Positions 1 through 9,806 of a DNA stretch of 64,000 nucleotides are shown piece by piece; within the stretch, counting starts at the first letter, position 1, and every line of letters starts with the position of its first letter. The position numbers and the translations under genes were made by a program. Source of the stretch: an uncultured Pelagibacteraceae bacterium (lineage in GTDB: Bacteria > Pseudomonadota > Alphaproteobacteria > Pelagibacterales > Pelagibacteraceae); assembly GCA_902597335.1 (NCBI GenBank), contig CACJXK010000007.1:17847-81846 (forward strand), given 5' to 3'. Under the pieces are notes generated by a model, which did no database searches, was not told where the DNA came from, and saw only the letters and a list, made by a program, of their open reading frames with translations.

Positions 1-671
1 TACTCACTATTTTGATCTTCTTTAAGAGAATTCAATCTATTTTTTCTTAAATCATATAGTCTTTCAGCTTCAGTTACTAAACCTACAACACAGGGAGAAA
101 AGTTTTTTTCTGTAACCTTCGGTGGAATTGAGTTTTTGTTTACTAATGGAATATTTGAAGTTTTGAAACCTCTATTAGCTAAATAAATTGCTGTTGGGGT
201 TTTACTTGTCCTACTTACTCCTAGCAGGATTATATCAGATTTTTCTATATCATCAGTTTGATTACCATCATCATGATTCATAGTAAACTGAATAGCTTCA
301 ATTCTATCGTAGTATTCTTCATTCAAAATATGTTGACCACTTGGTTGATGTGAAGCTTTCTGATTAAGCACTTTTGAGAAATTTAATATTAAATCCCCAA
401 GAACACCAAAACACGGTATTTCTCTCTCATAAGCTTTTTCTGTGAGATACTTTGCAAGTTTACTATTCACTATTGTATACAAAATTATAGAATTTTTATC
501 TTTCTTCGCTTGTTTTAGAATACTTAAGGTTTGGCTTTCTGTGCGGGTAAAAGAAAAATGATTAGTTTCATATTCAAAATTAGGAAATTGAGCCTTTAAC
601 GCCAAAAATATCCTATCCAGTGTCTCTCCAGTAGAATCTGATATTAAGTAAATTTGGTATAAGTTTCTCAT
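1..671 (-). CDS. ppsR: Pyruvate phosphate dikinase regulatory protein (DUF299/PpsR kinase-phosphorylase), truncated by the window edge
   Basis: Manual reverse-strand translation gives MRNLYQIYLISDSTGETLDRIFLALKAQFPNFEYE...ILLGVSRTSKTPTAIYLANRGFKTSNIPLV; GVSRTSKTPT is the DUF299 P-loop-like motif. Absent from the ORF track because it runs off the edge. Confidence 0.93.
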   Translation of the reverse strand, partial: MRNLYQIYLISDSTGETLDRIFLALKAQFPNFEYETNHFSFTRTESQTLSILKQAKKDKNSIILYTIVNSKLAKYLTEKAYEREIPCFGVLGDLILNFSKVLNQKASHQPSGQHILNEEYYDRIEAIQFTMNHDDGNQTDDIEKSDIILLGVSRTSKTPTAIYLANRGFKTSNIPLVNKNSIPPKVTEKNFSPCVVGLVTEAERLYDLRKNRLNSLKEDQNSE

Positions 672-955
672 GTATAAAATGTTTATAAACTATTAGTAAA
701 ATAAGAAAAATGTAGATTTATTCTTTGAGGATATAGAACTTAGTTTTTTTCCTATAAAATTAACCAAATTATAAAATTAGATCATAGTTATTCAAATTGT
801 ATATAAAACGTTAGGATTTTTAAATTACCCGCTAATTATCTTATTTTTTTAAGATGTATTTTGTTAATAATCAGTTAATTAAGTGTGGAAATTGACTAAT
901 TTACGTTATTCACAATACATAATACTAATAAAGTAAATAATATATATCTATTTAT
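672..955. other. Candidate chromosomal replication origin (oriC) region
   Basis: 284-bp AT-rich gap between divergent ppsR and hemE; DnaA-box-like TTATTCACA (906-914) and inverted TGTGGAAAT (884-892); hemE-adjacent position as at the Caulobacter and Rickettsia origins; parABS about 9 kb away. Confidence 0.6.
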
Positions 956-1957
956 ATGAGTCTCATAACTAACTGTATTAAAAAACAAGATACTAAATCT
1001 AATCCTATATGGCTAATGAGACAAGCAGGAAGGTATCTTCCAGAGTTTAGAGAAATTAGAAAAGAAAACGAAGACTTTATAAAACTCTGTCTGAATAGTG
1101 AGTTAGCATCTGAAATTACTCTACAACCTATTAGAAGGTTCGGATTTGATGGAGCTGTAATATTTTCAGATATTTTAATGTTACCTTATGGACTTGGTCA
1201 AGATGTAGAATTTGAGAAAAATTTTGGGCCTAAATTAGGGAATATAGATCTAGAAAAGATAAAAAATATTGACGAAATAAATTTTACCGAAAAAGTTTAT
1301 AAAGTTTATAAAGCAATTGAAAAAACGTCTAAAGACCCATTAATGAAAAATAGAGATATGATTGGATTTGTTGGAGCTCCTTGGACAATATTAGTTTATA
1401 TGATTAATAAAGCATCTCCTAAAAAAGGTTTATCGAGTGATTTTTTTAAAGATGACTTTTTAATTAATAGATTATTAGGAATAATTGAAAAATTTTTAAA
1501 ACTTCATATAAAAAATCAAATTGAGGCTGGAGCCCAAGTTATTCAAATTTTTGATAGTTGGGCTGGATTATTAGAGGATAAAGTTCCAGAATATATTTAT
1601 ATACCCACATTTAATATTGTAGAGTATGTAAAAAAATTAGGCGTTCCTGTTATTTGTTTTCCGAGAGGTATTAAAGATTATAAAAATTTTTGCGAAATTG
1701 TTAAACCTGATGCCGTAAATATTGATTACGATGTTGATCCAAAGATAATAGTCAATGAAATCAAAATACCAATACAAGGTGGCCTTGATCCTAAAGTGTT
1801 ACTAACTGATCAAAAAACTCTTAAAATAGAAGTTGAAAAATATCTTAGTATTTTCAAAGATCATCCATACATTTTTAATTTAGGTCATGGAATACTTCCT
1901 GAGACTAAAATTGAAATGGTTGAAGAATTAATAAAGATTGTAAGAAACTTTAAATGA
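956..1957 (+). CDS. hemE: Uroporphyrinogen decarboxylase
   Basis: PIWLMRQAGRYLPEFRE signature and GFVGAPWTILVYMI; full-length 333 aa. Confidence 0.97.
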   Translation: MSLITNCIKKQDTKSNPIWLMRQAGRYLPEFREIRKENEDFIKLCLNSELASEITLQPIRRFGFDGAVIFSDILMLPYGLGQDVEFEKNFGPKLGNIDLEKIKNIDEINFTEKVYKVYKAIEKTSKDPLMKNRDMIGFVGAPWTILVYMINKASPKKGLSSDFFKDDFLINRLLGIIEKFLKLHIKNQIEAGAQVIQIFDSWAGLLEDKVPEYIYIPTFNIVEYVKKLGVPVICFPRGIKDYKNFCEIVKPDAVNIDYDVDPKIIVNEIKIPIQGGLDPKVLLTDQKTLKIEVEKYLSIFKDHPYIFNLGHGILPETKIEMVEELIKIVRNFK

Positions 1958-2952
1958 CTCCAGACCATCCTAAAATCAATTATGGTAAGACAGGCATTTT
2001 AATTGTAAATCTTGGTACGCCTGACTCAACAAGTTGGTTTGATATTAGAAAATATTTAAAAGAATTTTTATCAGACAGACGAGTAATTGAAGTTAATCCC
2101 TTAATTTGGCAGTTAATACTTAACTTATTTATACTTAACTTTAGACCCTCTAAAACTGCAAAAGCCTATAAAGAAATATGGATAAAAGATAAAAACATGT
2201 CTCCTTTAAGATATTTTACAGAAAGACAAGCAGAAAAATTATCCAATCATATTGGCAACGAAGATTTAATTGTTGATTTCGCTATGAGATATGGGAATCC
2301 AAGTATTAAAAGTAAAGTTCATGGTCTTCAAAAAAAAGGTTGTGAAAATTTAATTGTCCTTCCATTGTATCCACAATATGCAGCAGCAACAACAGCAACA
2401 GTTTGTGATGAAGTTTATAGAACTTTAATGAAAATGAGGTGGCAACCAAATCTAAAAATAATTCCTCATTATGAGTCTGAACCATTATACATTGAGGCGA
2501 TTAAAAATAGTATTTTAAAAAAGATAAGTGAAATTAATTGGAAGCCTGATTTAATAATTGCATCATATCATGGAATTCCAAAAAAATATTTTGATAAAGG
2601 TGATCCTTATCATTGCTATTGTCATAAAACTACAAGATTGATTTCAGAGCAGTATTCAGATATTGAAATCAAGACTACCTTTCAATCTAGATTTGGTCCA
2701 CAAGAGTGGTTGCAACCTTACACAGATAAAACTTTTGAAGCTCTCCCTAATGAGGGTAAAAAAAACATTTTGGTTATTTGCCCTGGATTTTCATCTGATT
2801 GCGTAGAAACTTTAGAGGAAATATCGATCCAAGGCAAAGAAAGTTTTATCAAATCTGGTGGTGAAAATTTTGAAATGGTACCATGTTTGAACGATAGTGA
2901 AGATCACATTTCATTATTAAAACATTTAGTTACAAAAAATTATAATTTATGA
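1954..2952 (+). CDS. hemH: Ferrochelatase
   Basis: GILIVNLGTPDSTSWFDIRKYLKEFLSDRRVIE and SYHGIPKKYFDKGDPYHCYCHKTT. Confidence 0.97.
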   Translation: MTPDHPKINYGKTGILIVNLGTPDSTSWFDIRKYLKEFLSDRRVIEVNPLIWQLILNLFILNFRPSKTAKAYKEIWIKDKNMSPLRYFTERQAEKLSNHIGNEDLIVDFAMRYGNPSIKSKVHGLQKKGCENLIVLPLYPQYAAATTATVCDEVYRTLMKMRWQPNLKIIPHYESEPLYIEAIKNSILKKISEINWKPDLIIASYHGIPKKYFDKGDPYHCYCHKTTRLISEQYSDIEIKTTFQSRFGPQEWLQPYTDKTFEALPNEGKKNILVICPGFSSDCVETLEEISIQGKESFIKSGGENFEMVPCLNDSEDHISLLKHLVTKNYNL

Positions 2953-3383
2953 ATGGATATCTTTTATTTAAATCTCTCCATTTAATTGCGGTGATTTCTT
3001 GGATGGCTGGACTATTATATTTACCAAGAATATTTGTTTATCATGTAGAAAACTTTGAAAAAGAAAAAGCTACAGAAATCTTCGAGACTATGGAAAGAAA
3101 ACTTTATAATTATATAATGAGACCAGCTATGATTTTATCATGGTTTTTTGGAATAATTTTAATTTGGATTAATGGTATTGAAAGTTTTGCTTTTTTATGG
3201 GTTCAACTTAAAATTATTTTTGTTATAATATTGACTATCTATCACGAGTATCTTGGCAAATGTATGCATCTATTAAAATTGAAAGAAAACAAAAAATCAT
3301 CAAAATTTTATAGAATTATCAATGAAATACCTACAGTTTTACTCATTTTAATTGTTTTTATTGTAGTTTTTAAACCTATCTAG
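2949..3383 (+). CDS. hemJ: Protoporphyrinogen oxidase HemJ (UPF0093)
   Basis: KSLHLIAVISWMAGLLYLPRIFVYH HemJ motif; four TM-like segments; overlaps hemH stop. Confidence 0.93.
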   Translation: MNGYLLFKSLHLIAVISWMAGLLYLPRIFVYHVENFEKEKATEIFETMERKLYNYIMRPAMILSWFFGIILIWINGIESFAFLWVQLKIIFVIILTIYHEYLGKCMHLLKLKENKKSSKFYRIINEIPTVLLILIVFIVVFKPI

Positions 3384-3442
3384 GGTTGAAATTTTTAACC
3401 CAGTATATATATTAACTCCATCTTTAACAAAAACCTCCACAC

Positions 3443-4714
3443 ATGAATATTCAAGAATTAAAAGAAAAGAGCTCTGAAAAGTTAATAACTGAGGCAGAGA
3501 ACCTTGGTATTGAGAACGCAAGTACTCTGAGAAGACAGGAAATTTATTTTGCAATCTTAAAAAAACTTGCTGAAAAAGGAGAGGAAATAACTGGTGGAGG
3601 AGTGTTACAATTGCTCCAAGACGGTTTTGGTTTCCTAAGAGCAATGGAATCAAATTATTTACCAGGCGCAGATGATATATATGTAAGTCCAAGTCAAATA
3701 AGAAGATTTGGCTTAAGAACCGGTGACACAGTAGAAGGTCCTATCAGGTCCCCAAAAGAAGGTGAAAGATATTTTGCACTTCTTCAAGTAAGTAAAATCA
3801 ACTTTGAGGAACCAGATAAATTTAAACACAAAATTGCTTTTGATAACTTAACCCCATTGTATCCTAATAAACAATTAGGTATGGAGGTCGAGTCTAACAA
3901 GGTTGAAAAAAAACCTGATTTAACTCCTAGACTGATTGATCTTGTTAGCCCTATTGGTAAAGGACAAAGATCTTTAATAATTTCGCCACCGAAGGCCGGA
4001 AAGACAATGATCTTACAAAGTATTGCCAACTCTATTACTGCTAATCATCCCGAATGTTATCTGATGGTTTTGCTTATTGATGAAAGACCAGAGGAAGTAA
4101 CTGATATGCAAAGAACTGTTAAAGGGGAAGTTATAAGTTCTACTTTTGATGAACCAGCTCAACGTCACGTAGCTGTCGCTGAAATGGTAATTGAAAAAGC
4201 AAAAAGATTAACCGAGCATAAGAAAGACGTTGTAATTTTGTTAGACTCTATAACAAGATTGGGAAGGGCTTACAATGCAGTAGTTCCTAGCTCAGGAAAA
4301 GTTTTAACAGGAGGAGTAGATGCAAACGCGCTTCAAAGACCAAAGAGATTTTTTGGTGCGGCAAGAAATATAGAGGAAGGTGGATCATTAACAATTATTG
4401 CTACAGCTTTGATTGATACAGGAAGTAGAATGGACGAAGTTATTTTTGAAGAGTTTAAAGGAACAGGTAATAGTGAAACTATTTTAGATAGAAAAATATC
4501 AGAGAAAAGAATATTTCCTGCTATTGATATTACTAAGTCTGGAACAAGACGTGAAGAATTAATATTTGATAAAAATGACCTTCAGAAAATGAATGTTTTA
4601 AGAAGAATTATTGCACCAATGGGCTCAATGGATGCAATAGATTTCATAAATTCAAAGTTAAAAACTACCAAAAATAATGCTGAGTTTTTTAACTCAATGA
4701 ATAAACCAGCATAA
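3443..4714 (+). CDS. rho: Transcription termination factor Rho
   Basis: [19 protein letters not shown] Walker A and [13 protein letters not shown] Walker B; 423 aa. Confidence 0.98.
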   Translation: MNIQELKEKSSEKLITEAENLGIENASTLRRQEIYFAILKKLAEKGEEITGGGVLQLLQDGFGFLRAMESNYLPGADDIYVSPSQIRRFGLRTGDTVEGPIRSPKEGERYFALLQVSKINFEEPDKFKHKIAFDNLTPLYPNKQLGMEVESNKVEKKPDLTPRLIDLVSPIGKGQRSLIISPPKAGKTMILQSIANSITANHPECYLMVLLIDERPEEVTDMQRTVKGEVISSTFDEPAQRHVAVAEMVIEKAKRLTEHKKDVVILLDSITRLGRAYNAVVPSSGKVLTGGVDANALQRPKRFFGAARNIEEGGSLTIIATALIDTGSRMDEVIFEEFKGTGNSETILDRKISEKRIFPAIDITKSGTRREELIFDKNDLQKMNVLRRIIAPMGSMDAIDFINSKLKTTKNNAEFFNSMNKPA

Positions 4715-4735
4715 ATCTTCCATAGAATAAATTTT

Positions 4736-4761
4736 ATTTATAAATCTATAGATTTATAAAT
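4736..4761. terminator. 26-bp perfect palindrome between convergent genes, possible bidirectional terminator
   Basis: ATTTATAAATCTATAGATTTATAAAT is its own reverse complement; lies between the ends of rho (+) and the sulfotransferase (-). Confidence 0.4.
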
Positions 4762-5621
4762 CAAAAATATTTCAACTCTTTCATCTCTTTTTCAAATTTT
4801 TTCTCTATTTCGCTAGATATACTTTTATCTAAAATTTTTCTCCAATCATTCTTAGGCCCTAGGAAAAAAAATTTATTTCTATTTCCCTTTTTGTCTATGG
4901 TACTTTCTGTAAATCCATGTTCTTTCTCCATTTTCTCTAATTTATCAAATGAGCTTAAACTGATGGCGTTATCAATTTGATCTTCTGTAAATTTTAACTT
5001 TAATAAATTACCAACAAAATCAGCTATTTTTGTAAATTCGTTTTTTGGACTTTCTACTAAGTCCTCGTACCTAACTAAAAGATAATTTTTTTTCATATTT
5101 TTCCAAGATAAATAATGAGTCTTCCAAGAACCTACAAATTGCGTGAGAGGAAATTTTTTGCTCTTTAAGTATAAATCTTTTTGTCTATCAGACAAAGCTA
5201 ATACTTGGTTTTCGTTAAAAATGAATTTTGTAGCCTCCTCATAATTTGATAGTGAATAATGGTTCTTAACTGATGTGACAACATTCCTTGGATCCCTAAC
5301 AATATAAATTGAGCCTAGAGTATTTTCAGAATTTGTAAAAAGATTACCCTTAAATTTACCAAGCATATTATGTGTTTTGAAAAATCTTAAATTTTTATTT
5401 GAATTAATTTTATTTTGTGAGGTTATCCAATTTTTTGCGATCTCATCAAAATTAAATAAATCGGAAACTAAATCCTCAAACTGGGTTGAATGAGGATAAT
5501 TCATAATTGCTTTTAAGTGATTTAAATTTAAATTGGTCTGTTTACCCATCAAAAGAGAAATAATATAAAATCTTAACCATGTATTTCCACTTTTAGGATA
5601 TGAAGCAAGCCAAATAATCAT
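4761..5621 (-). CDS. Sulfotransferase domain protein (copy 1)
   Basis: PAPS-binding 5'-PSB-like YPKSGNTWLR and 3'-PB-like VRDPRNVVTSVKNH. Confidence 0.88.
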   Translation of the reverse strand: MIIWLASYPKSGNTWLRFYIISLLMGKQTNLNLNHLKAIMNYPHSTQFEDLVSDLFNFDEIAKNWITSQNKINSNKNLRFFKTHNMLGKFKGNLFTNSENTLGSIYIVRDPRNVVTSVKNHYSLSNYEEATKFIFNENQVLALSDRQKDLYLKSKKFPLTQFVGSWKTHYLSWKNMKKNYLLVRYEDLVESPKNEFTKIADFVGNLLKLKFTEDQIDNAISLSSFDKLEKMEKEHGFTESTIDKKGNRNKFFFLGPKNDWRKILDKSISSEIEKKFEKEMKELKYF

Positions 5622-5623
5622 TT

Positions 5624-6481
5624 TTAAATATACCCTAACTCAATCATTTCATTTTTAAATTCTCTTTCTATATTCTCTCTTAAGTCATCATCTAATAATT
5701 TTTTCCAATCATTATCAGGGCCTAGATTAAAAAATCGCTTAATTTCTCCGGTCTCTTTATCTCTTATAGCTTCTGCAAAACCATTATCTACCTCTAATTT
5801 TTTTAGTTCCTCAAATGAATTTGCGCCTACTGCATTTTTTATTTTTTCTTTTTCAAAATTTAAATTTAAAATTTTAGATAAATAATTAGAGAGTTTATTA
5901 AATTCATTGTAAGGATCCTGAACTAAATCTTCGTATTTTATTAATAAATAGTTTTTTTTAAATTGTTTCCATGAATTGTAGTGATTTTTCCATGAGGAAA
6001 TTACCGTAAAGATATTTCTATTAACGTTTGGATCATTAGCATCAAATTTTTTTCCTATAGCTTTGTTTTCATCAAACAAAAAATCTTTAGCCTCTTCATA
6101 ATCTTTCTTTGAGAAATGGTAAAGTATTGAAGATATTACATTTCTGGGGTCTCTTACGATATGGACCACACCCAGCGAAACATCACCATTAGTAAAAACT
6201 GAATTTTTAAATTTGCAAAGAGCATGGTGTGTTTTTAAAAATTTAACTTTATTATCTTGATTTAGAATTTTTTGTGATCTTATCCAGTTTGAAGACAATT
6301 CATTCATATTGTCAATTTTAGATACTAAATTTACAAAATGGGATCTTTTCGGATACTGGTCTATTTTTCTTAATTCACCTAAATTTGCTTCATTATTTTT
6401 ATTAAATAATAATGAATTTAAAAATGATCGTACCCATGTATTTCCACTTTTAGGATATGAAGCAAGCCAAATAATCATCAA
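5624..6481 (-). CDS. Sulfotransferase domain protein (copy 2, tandem paralogue)
   Basis: YPKSGNTWVRS and VRDPRNVISSILYHFS; colinear with copy 1. Confidence 0.88.
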   Translation of the reverse strand: MMIIWLASYPKSGNTWVRSFLNSLLFNKNNEANLGELRKIDQYPKRSHFVNLVSKIDNMNELSSNWIRSQKILNQDNKVKFLKTHHALCKFKNSVFTNGDVSLGVVHIVRDPRNVISSILYHFSKKDYEEAKDFLFDENKAIGKKFDANDPNVNRNIFTVISSWKNHYNSWKQFKKNYLLIKYEDLVQDPYNEFNKLSNYLSKILNLNFEKEKIKNAVGANSFEELKKLEVDNGFAEAIRDKETGEIKRFFNLGPDNDWKKLLDDDLRENIEREFKNEMIELGYI

Positions 6482-6526
6482 GATAAATATATAATTTAGA
6501 CGAATATAAAACTATAATAATTAATT

Positions 6527-7858
6527 ATGACAATCTATGCACTCTCCTCAGGCCCTGGTTTATCAGGGGTAGCAGTTATCAGAATTTCTGGATCTAAAGT
6601 GCAAGAGATTGTTAAACTAATAACAAATGCTAAGTTGCCAAAGCCGCGGCAAGCGACCTTAAAAAAATTCAGTAAAATTAGCAATTCTGAGCTTATAGAT
6701 GAAGGTATATTATTATGGTTTCCAGGTCCTGAGAGCTACACAGGTGAAGATATGGTAGAAATACAAGTCCACGGAAGCATTGCTGTAGTTAGAGCGATTT
6801 TGAACGAATTATCAAGCATTAAAAATTGTCGATTAGCAGAGCCAGGCGAATTTACAAAACTTGCTTTTCAAAATGGAAAAATAAATCTTCTTAAGGCTGA
6901 GAGTATTTCCGATCTTATCTCTGCGGAAACAGAAATTCAGAGACAACAAGCAATTAAAATAATGAGTGGAAGAAGTTCTGATAAATTTAATTCACTTCGA
7001 AACAAGCTCTTAAAAATTTTATCAAATGTTGAGGCGAAAATAGATTTTCCTGAAGAAGATCTTCCAGATGAAGTTATCAAAAATATTAAAATAGACTCTG
7101 AAAAAGTAAGAAAAGAAATTGAAACAATTTTAAATGATCAAAAAGTTGGAGAAAGAATAAGAGAAGGTTTTAAAATTGCAATTATAGGTCCGGCTAATGC
7201 AGGAAAATCCTCTTTGCTAAATTATCTTTCCAATCGTGATGTAGCCATTGTTTCAGAAATTGCCGGCACAACAAGAGATGTTATCGAAGCCCATTTAAAT
7301 TTGGATGGTTATCCAGTAGTGATTTCAGATACTGCTGGGATAAGGGAGTCTAAAGATGAGATTGAAAAAAAAGGTATAAAGCTTGCACTTAAAAAAGCTG
7401 AGGATGCTGATTTAAACATAATAGTAATAGAGCCAAAAAGTGTTGATTTTACAGGTTTTTTGAATGATCTGATAAGTGAAAAATCAATTATTGTAATTAA
7501 TAAAATAGATCTTGGTTATAAAAATATAAATCAACAAATTAAAAAGTTTAATCCAATTTTTTTATCAATTAAAAAAGAAACAAACTTAGATGAGTTAATA
7601 AATAGAATTAAAGATAAACTTAAAAATAAATTTGTAAGTTCAAACGAAATTCTAATTACAAGAGAAAGACATAGACAAAGCTTAGAAACCTGTGTTCAAA
7701 ATTTAAAAAATTTTGAGGAAAAAAACTCGCAAGATGATTTTGATAAAGCTGCAGAGGATTTAAGGTTGGCAACTAGACACTTAGGCATGATTGTCGGAAA
7801 AGTCGATGTTGAAGAAATACTAGGTTCCATTTTTAATGATTTCTGTATAGGTAAATAA
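6527..7858 (+). CDS. mnmE: tRNA uridine-5-carboxymethylaminomethyl(34) synthesis GTPase MnmE
   Basis: GPANAGKSSLLNYLSNRDVAIVSEIAGTTRDVIE G1/G2 motifs; C-terminal CIGK. Confidence 0.97.
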   Translation: MTIYALSSGPGLSGVAVIRISGSKVQEIVKLITNAKLPKPRQATLKKFSKISNSELIDEGILLWFPGPESYTGEDMVEIQVHGSIAVVRAILNELSSIKNCRLAEPGEFTKLAFQNGKINLLKAESISDLISAETEIQRQQAIKIMSGRSSDKFNSLRNKLLKILSNVEAKIDFPEEDLPDEVIKNIKIDSEKVRKEIETILNDQKVGERIREGFKIAIIGPANAGKSSLLNYLSNRDVAIVSEIAGTTRDVIEAHLNLDGYPVVISDTAGIRESKDEIEKKGIKLALKKAEDADLNIIVIEPKSVDFTGFLNDLISEKSIIVINKIDLGYKNINQQIKKFNPIFLSIKKETNLDELINRIKDKLKNKFVSSNEILITRERHRQSLETCVQNLKNFEEKNSQDDFDKAAEDLRLATRHLGMIVGKVDVEEILGSIFNDFCIGK

Positions 7859-7934
7859 GTATTGATTTTGCTCTCTTTTTTAACACTTTTAACTGTTTTC
7901 TTGTAAATTTTAAGATCAATAATAAATTACAGCT

Positions 7935-9806
7935 ATGAAAAATGAGTTATCATTTGATGTTGTTGTAATTGGTGGAGGTCATGCTGGCTGTGAAGCTGCT
8001 GCAGCATCTGCTAGATTGGGCGTTAATACTGCCTTATTCACTCATAAATTCGATACAATTGGTGAAATGTCATGCAACCCAGCAATTGGAGGATTAGGTA
8101 AAGGGCACCTTGTTAGAGAGATAGATGCACTAGATGGCGTAATGGGTGAGGTTGCAGATAAATCAGGGATACAATTTAGATTATTAAATAGAAGCAGAGG
8201 TCCTGCTGTGCGTGGACCCCGCACACAAAGTGATAGATCATTATATAAGAAATATATGCAAGAAAAACTTATAAATTATTGTAATTTAAGCATTTTTGTT
8301 GACCCTGTAATAGAGTTTATTTTTGAAAAAAACAATATAATCGGTTTTATTACACAAGAAGGTAAAAAAGTACTATCATCAAAAGTAATCCTAACAACTG
8401 GAACTTTTTTAAATGGTTTAATTCATATTGGGGAAGAAAAAACACCTGCAGGAAGATTTAATGAAAAACCTTCAACGGGTTTAAGTGAACAATTAGAAAA
8501 ATATAATTTTAAAATTGGAAGATTAAAAACAGGAACACCACCAAGATTGGATGCAACGACAATTAATTTCGAAAAACTCGAAGAGCAGCACGCAGATGAA
8601 GATCCATATTTTTTTTCTTTCCTTACAAAAAAAAATATTAATAGACAAATTTCATGTAGAATGACTTATACCAATCCAACAGTTCATGATATCATATCTA
8701 AAAACATAAAAAGTAGTGCTATGTACTCAGGAAGTATCCAAGGTGTGGGTCCTAGATATTGTCCATCTATAGAAGATAAAATTGTAAAGTTTGCTGATAA
8801 GCAAAAACATCAAATATTTTTGGAGCCAGAGGGTCTAAATGATAAAACAATCTACCCTAATGGAATTTCAACTTCTCTACCTGCTGAAATACAGCAAGAA
8901 ATATGCAATAATATCAATGGTTTAGAAAATGTAAAAATTTTAAGGCCTGGTTATGCAATTGAATATGATTTTGTGGACCCAAGGGAGTTGTTCCTAACTT
9001 TAGAAGCAAAAAAAATTAAAAATCTTTACCTTGCAGGACAAATAAATGGAACAACAGGCTATGAGGAAGCTGCAGCACAAGGATTGATAGCTGGAATAAA
9101 TGCTGCACTATCTATTAAAGGTAAAGAACCGTTTATACTTGATAGATCAGAGGCATACATAGGTGTTATGATAGATGATTTAGTTACAAAAGGCGTTGCA
9201 GAGCCGTATAGAATGTTTACTTCAAGGGCAGAATACAGGCTTTCTTTAAGATCTGATAATGCAGATATAAGACTTACCCAAAAAGGAATTGATATTGGTT
9301 TAATATTAGATGAGAGAAAATTAATATATAAAGAGAAAGCTTCTAAATTGAAAAAAAGTCTTAAAAATATGGAAAATTCTTTAATATCGCCTTCAAAAGC
9401 GTCTAAATTTGGAATTAATATTGCTAAAGATGGGGTTAAAAGAAATGCATTAGAAATACTGCGTCAAAAGTCAGTAAATATGAGTAAAATTAGGGAAATT
9501 TGGCCAGAAATTAAATATTTTTCACGTGAAATCGATGAGCAAATTGAGATAAAAGCCCACTATAAAGGATATTTAAAAAAGCAAAATGCAGACATTTTAG
9601 CCTTTAAAAGGGATGAAAATCTAAAAATACCAGAAAATCTAGATTATGATCAATTTTCTGGATTATCAAATGAGGTTAAGTCAAAATTTAAGAAAATACA
9701 GCCAAAAACACTTGGGCAAGCACTTAGAATTGATGGGATTACTCCAGCCGCAGTATATATTTTGTTGTCTCATGTCAAAAGAAGGTCTATTAAGCATATA
9801 GCTTGA
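7935..9806 (+). CDS. mnmG: tRNA uridine-5-carboxymethylaminomethyl(34) synthesis enzyme MnmG
   Basis: [26 protein letters not shown] motif; [22 protein letters not shown]. Confidence 0.98.
   Translation: MKNELSFDVVVIGGGHAGCEAAAASARLGVNTALFTHKFDTIGEMSCNPAIGGLGKGHLVREIDALDGVMGEVADKSGIQFRLLNRSRGPAVRGPRTQSDRSLYKKYMQEKLINYCNLSIFVDPVIEFIFEKNNIIGFITQEGKKVLSSKVILTTGTFLNGLIHIGEEKTPAGRFNEKPSTGLSEQLEKYNFKIGRLKTGTPPRLDATTINFEKLEEQHADEDPYFFSFLTKKNINRQISCRMTYTNPTVHDIISKNIKSSAMYSGSIQGVGPRYCPSIEDKIVKFADKQKHQIFLEPEGLNDKTIYPNGISTSLPAEIQQEICNNINGLENVKILRPGYAIEYDFVDPRELFLTLEAKKIKNLYLAGQINGTTGYEEAAAQGLIAGINAALSIKGKEPFILDRSEAYIGVMIDDLVTKGVAEPYRMFTSRAEYRLSLRSDNADIRLTQKGIDIGLILDERKLIYKEKASKLKKSLKNMENSLISPSKASKFGINIAKDGVKRNALEILRQKSVNMSKIREIWPEIKYFSREIDEQIEIKAHYKGYLKKQNADILAFKRDENLKIPENLDYDQFSGLSNEVKSKFKKIQPKTLGQALRIDGITPAAVYILLSHVKRRSIKHIA
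9518..9533. other. Degenerate parS-like site
   Basis: TTTTTCACGTGAAATC inside the mnmG 3' end: intact TTTCACGTGAAA core, 13/16 to consensus, 332 bp from the perfect site. Confidence 0.5.

Noticed and set aside
3348-3692. 114-aa reverse ORF over the hemJ-rho junction
   Set aside because: Opposes the rho N-terminus and leader; no recognisable motif.
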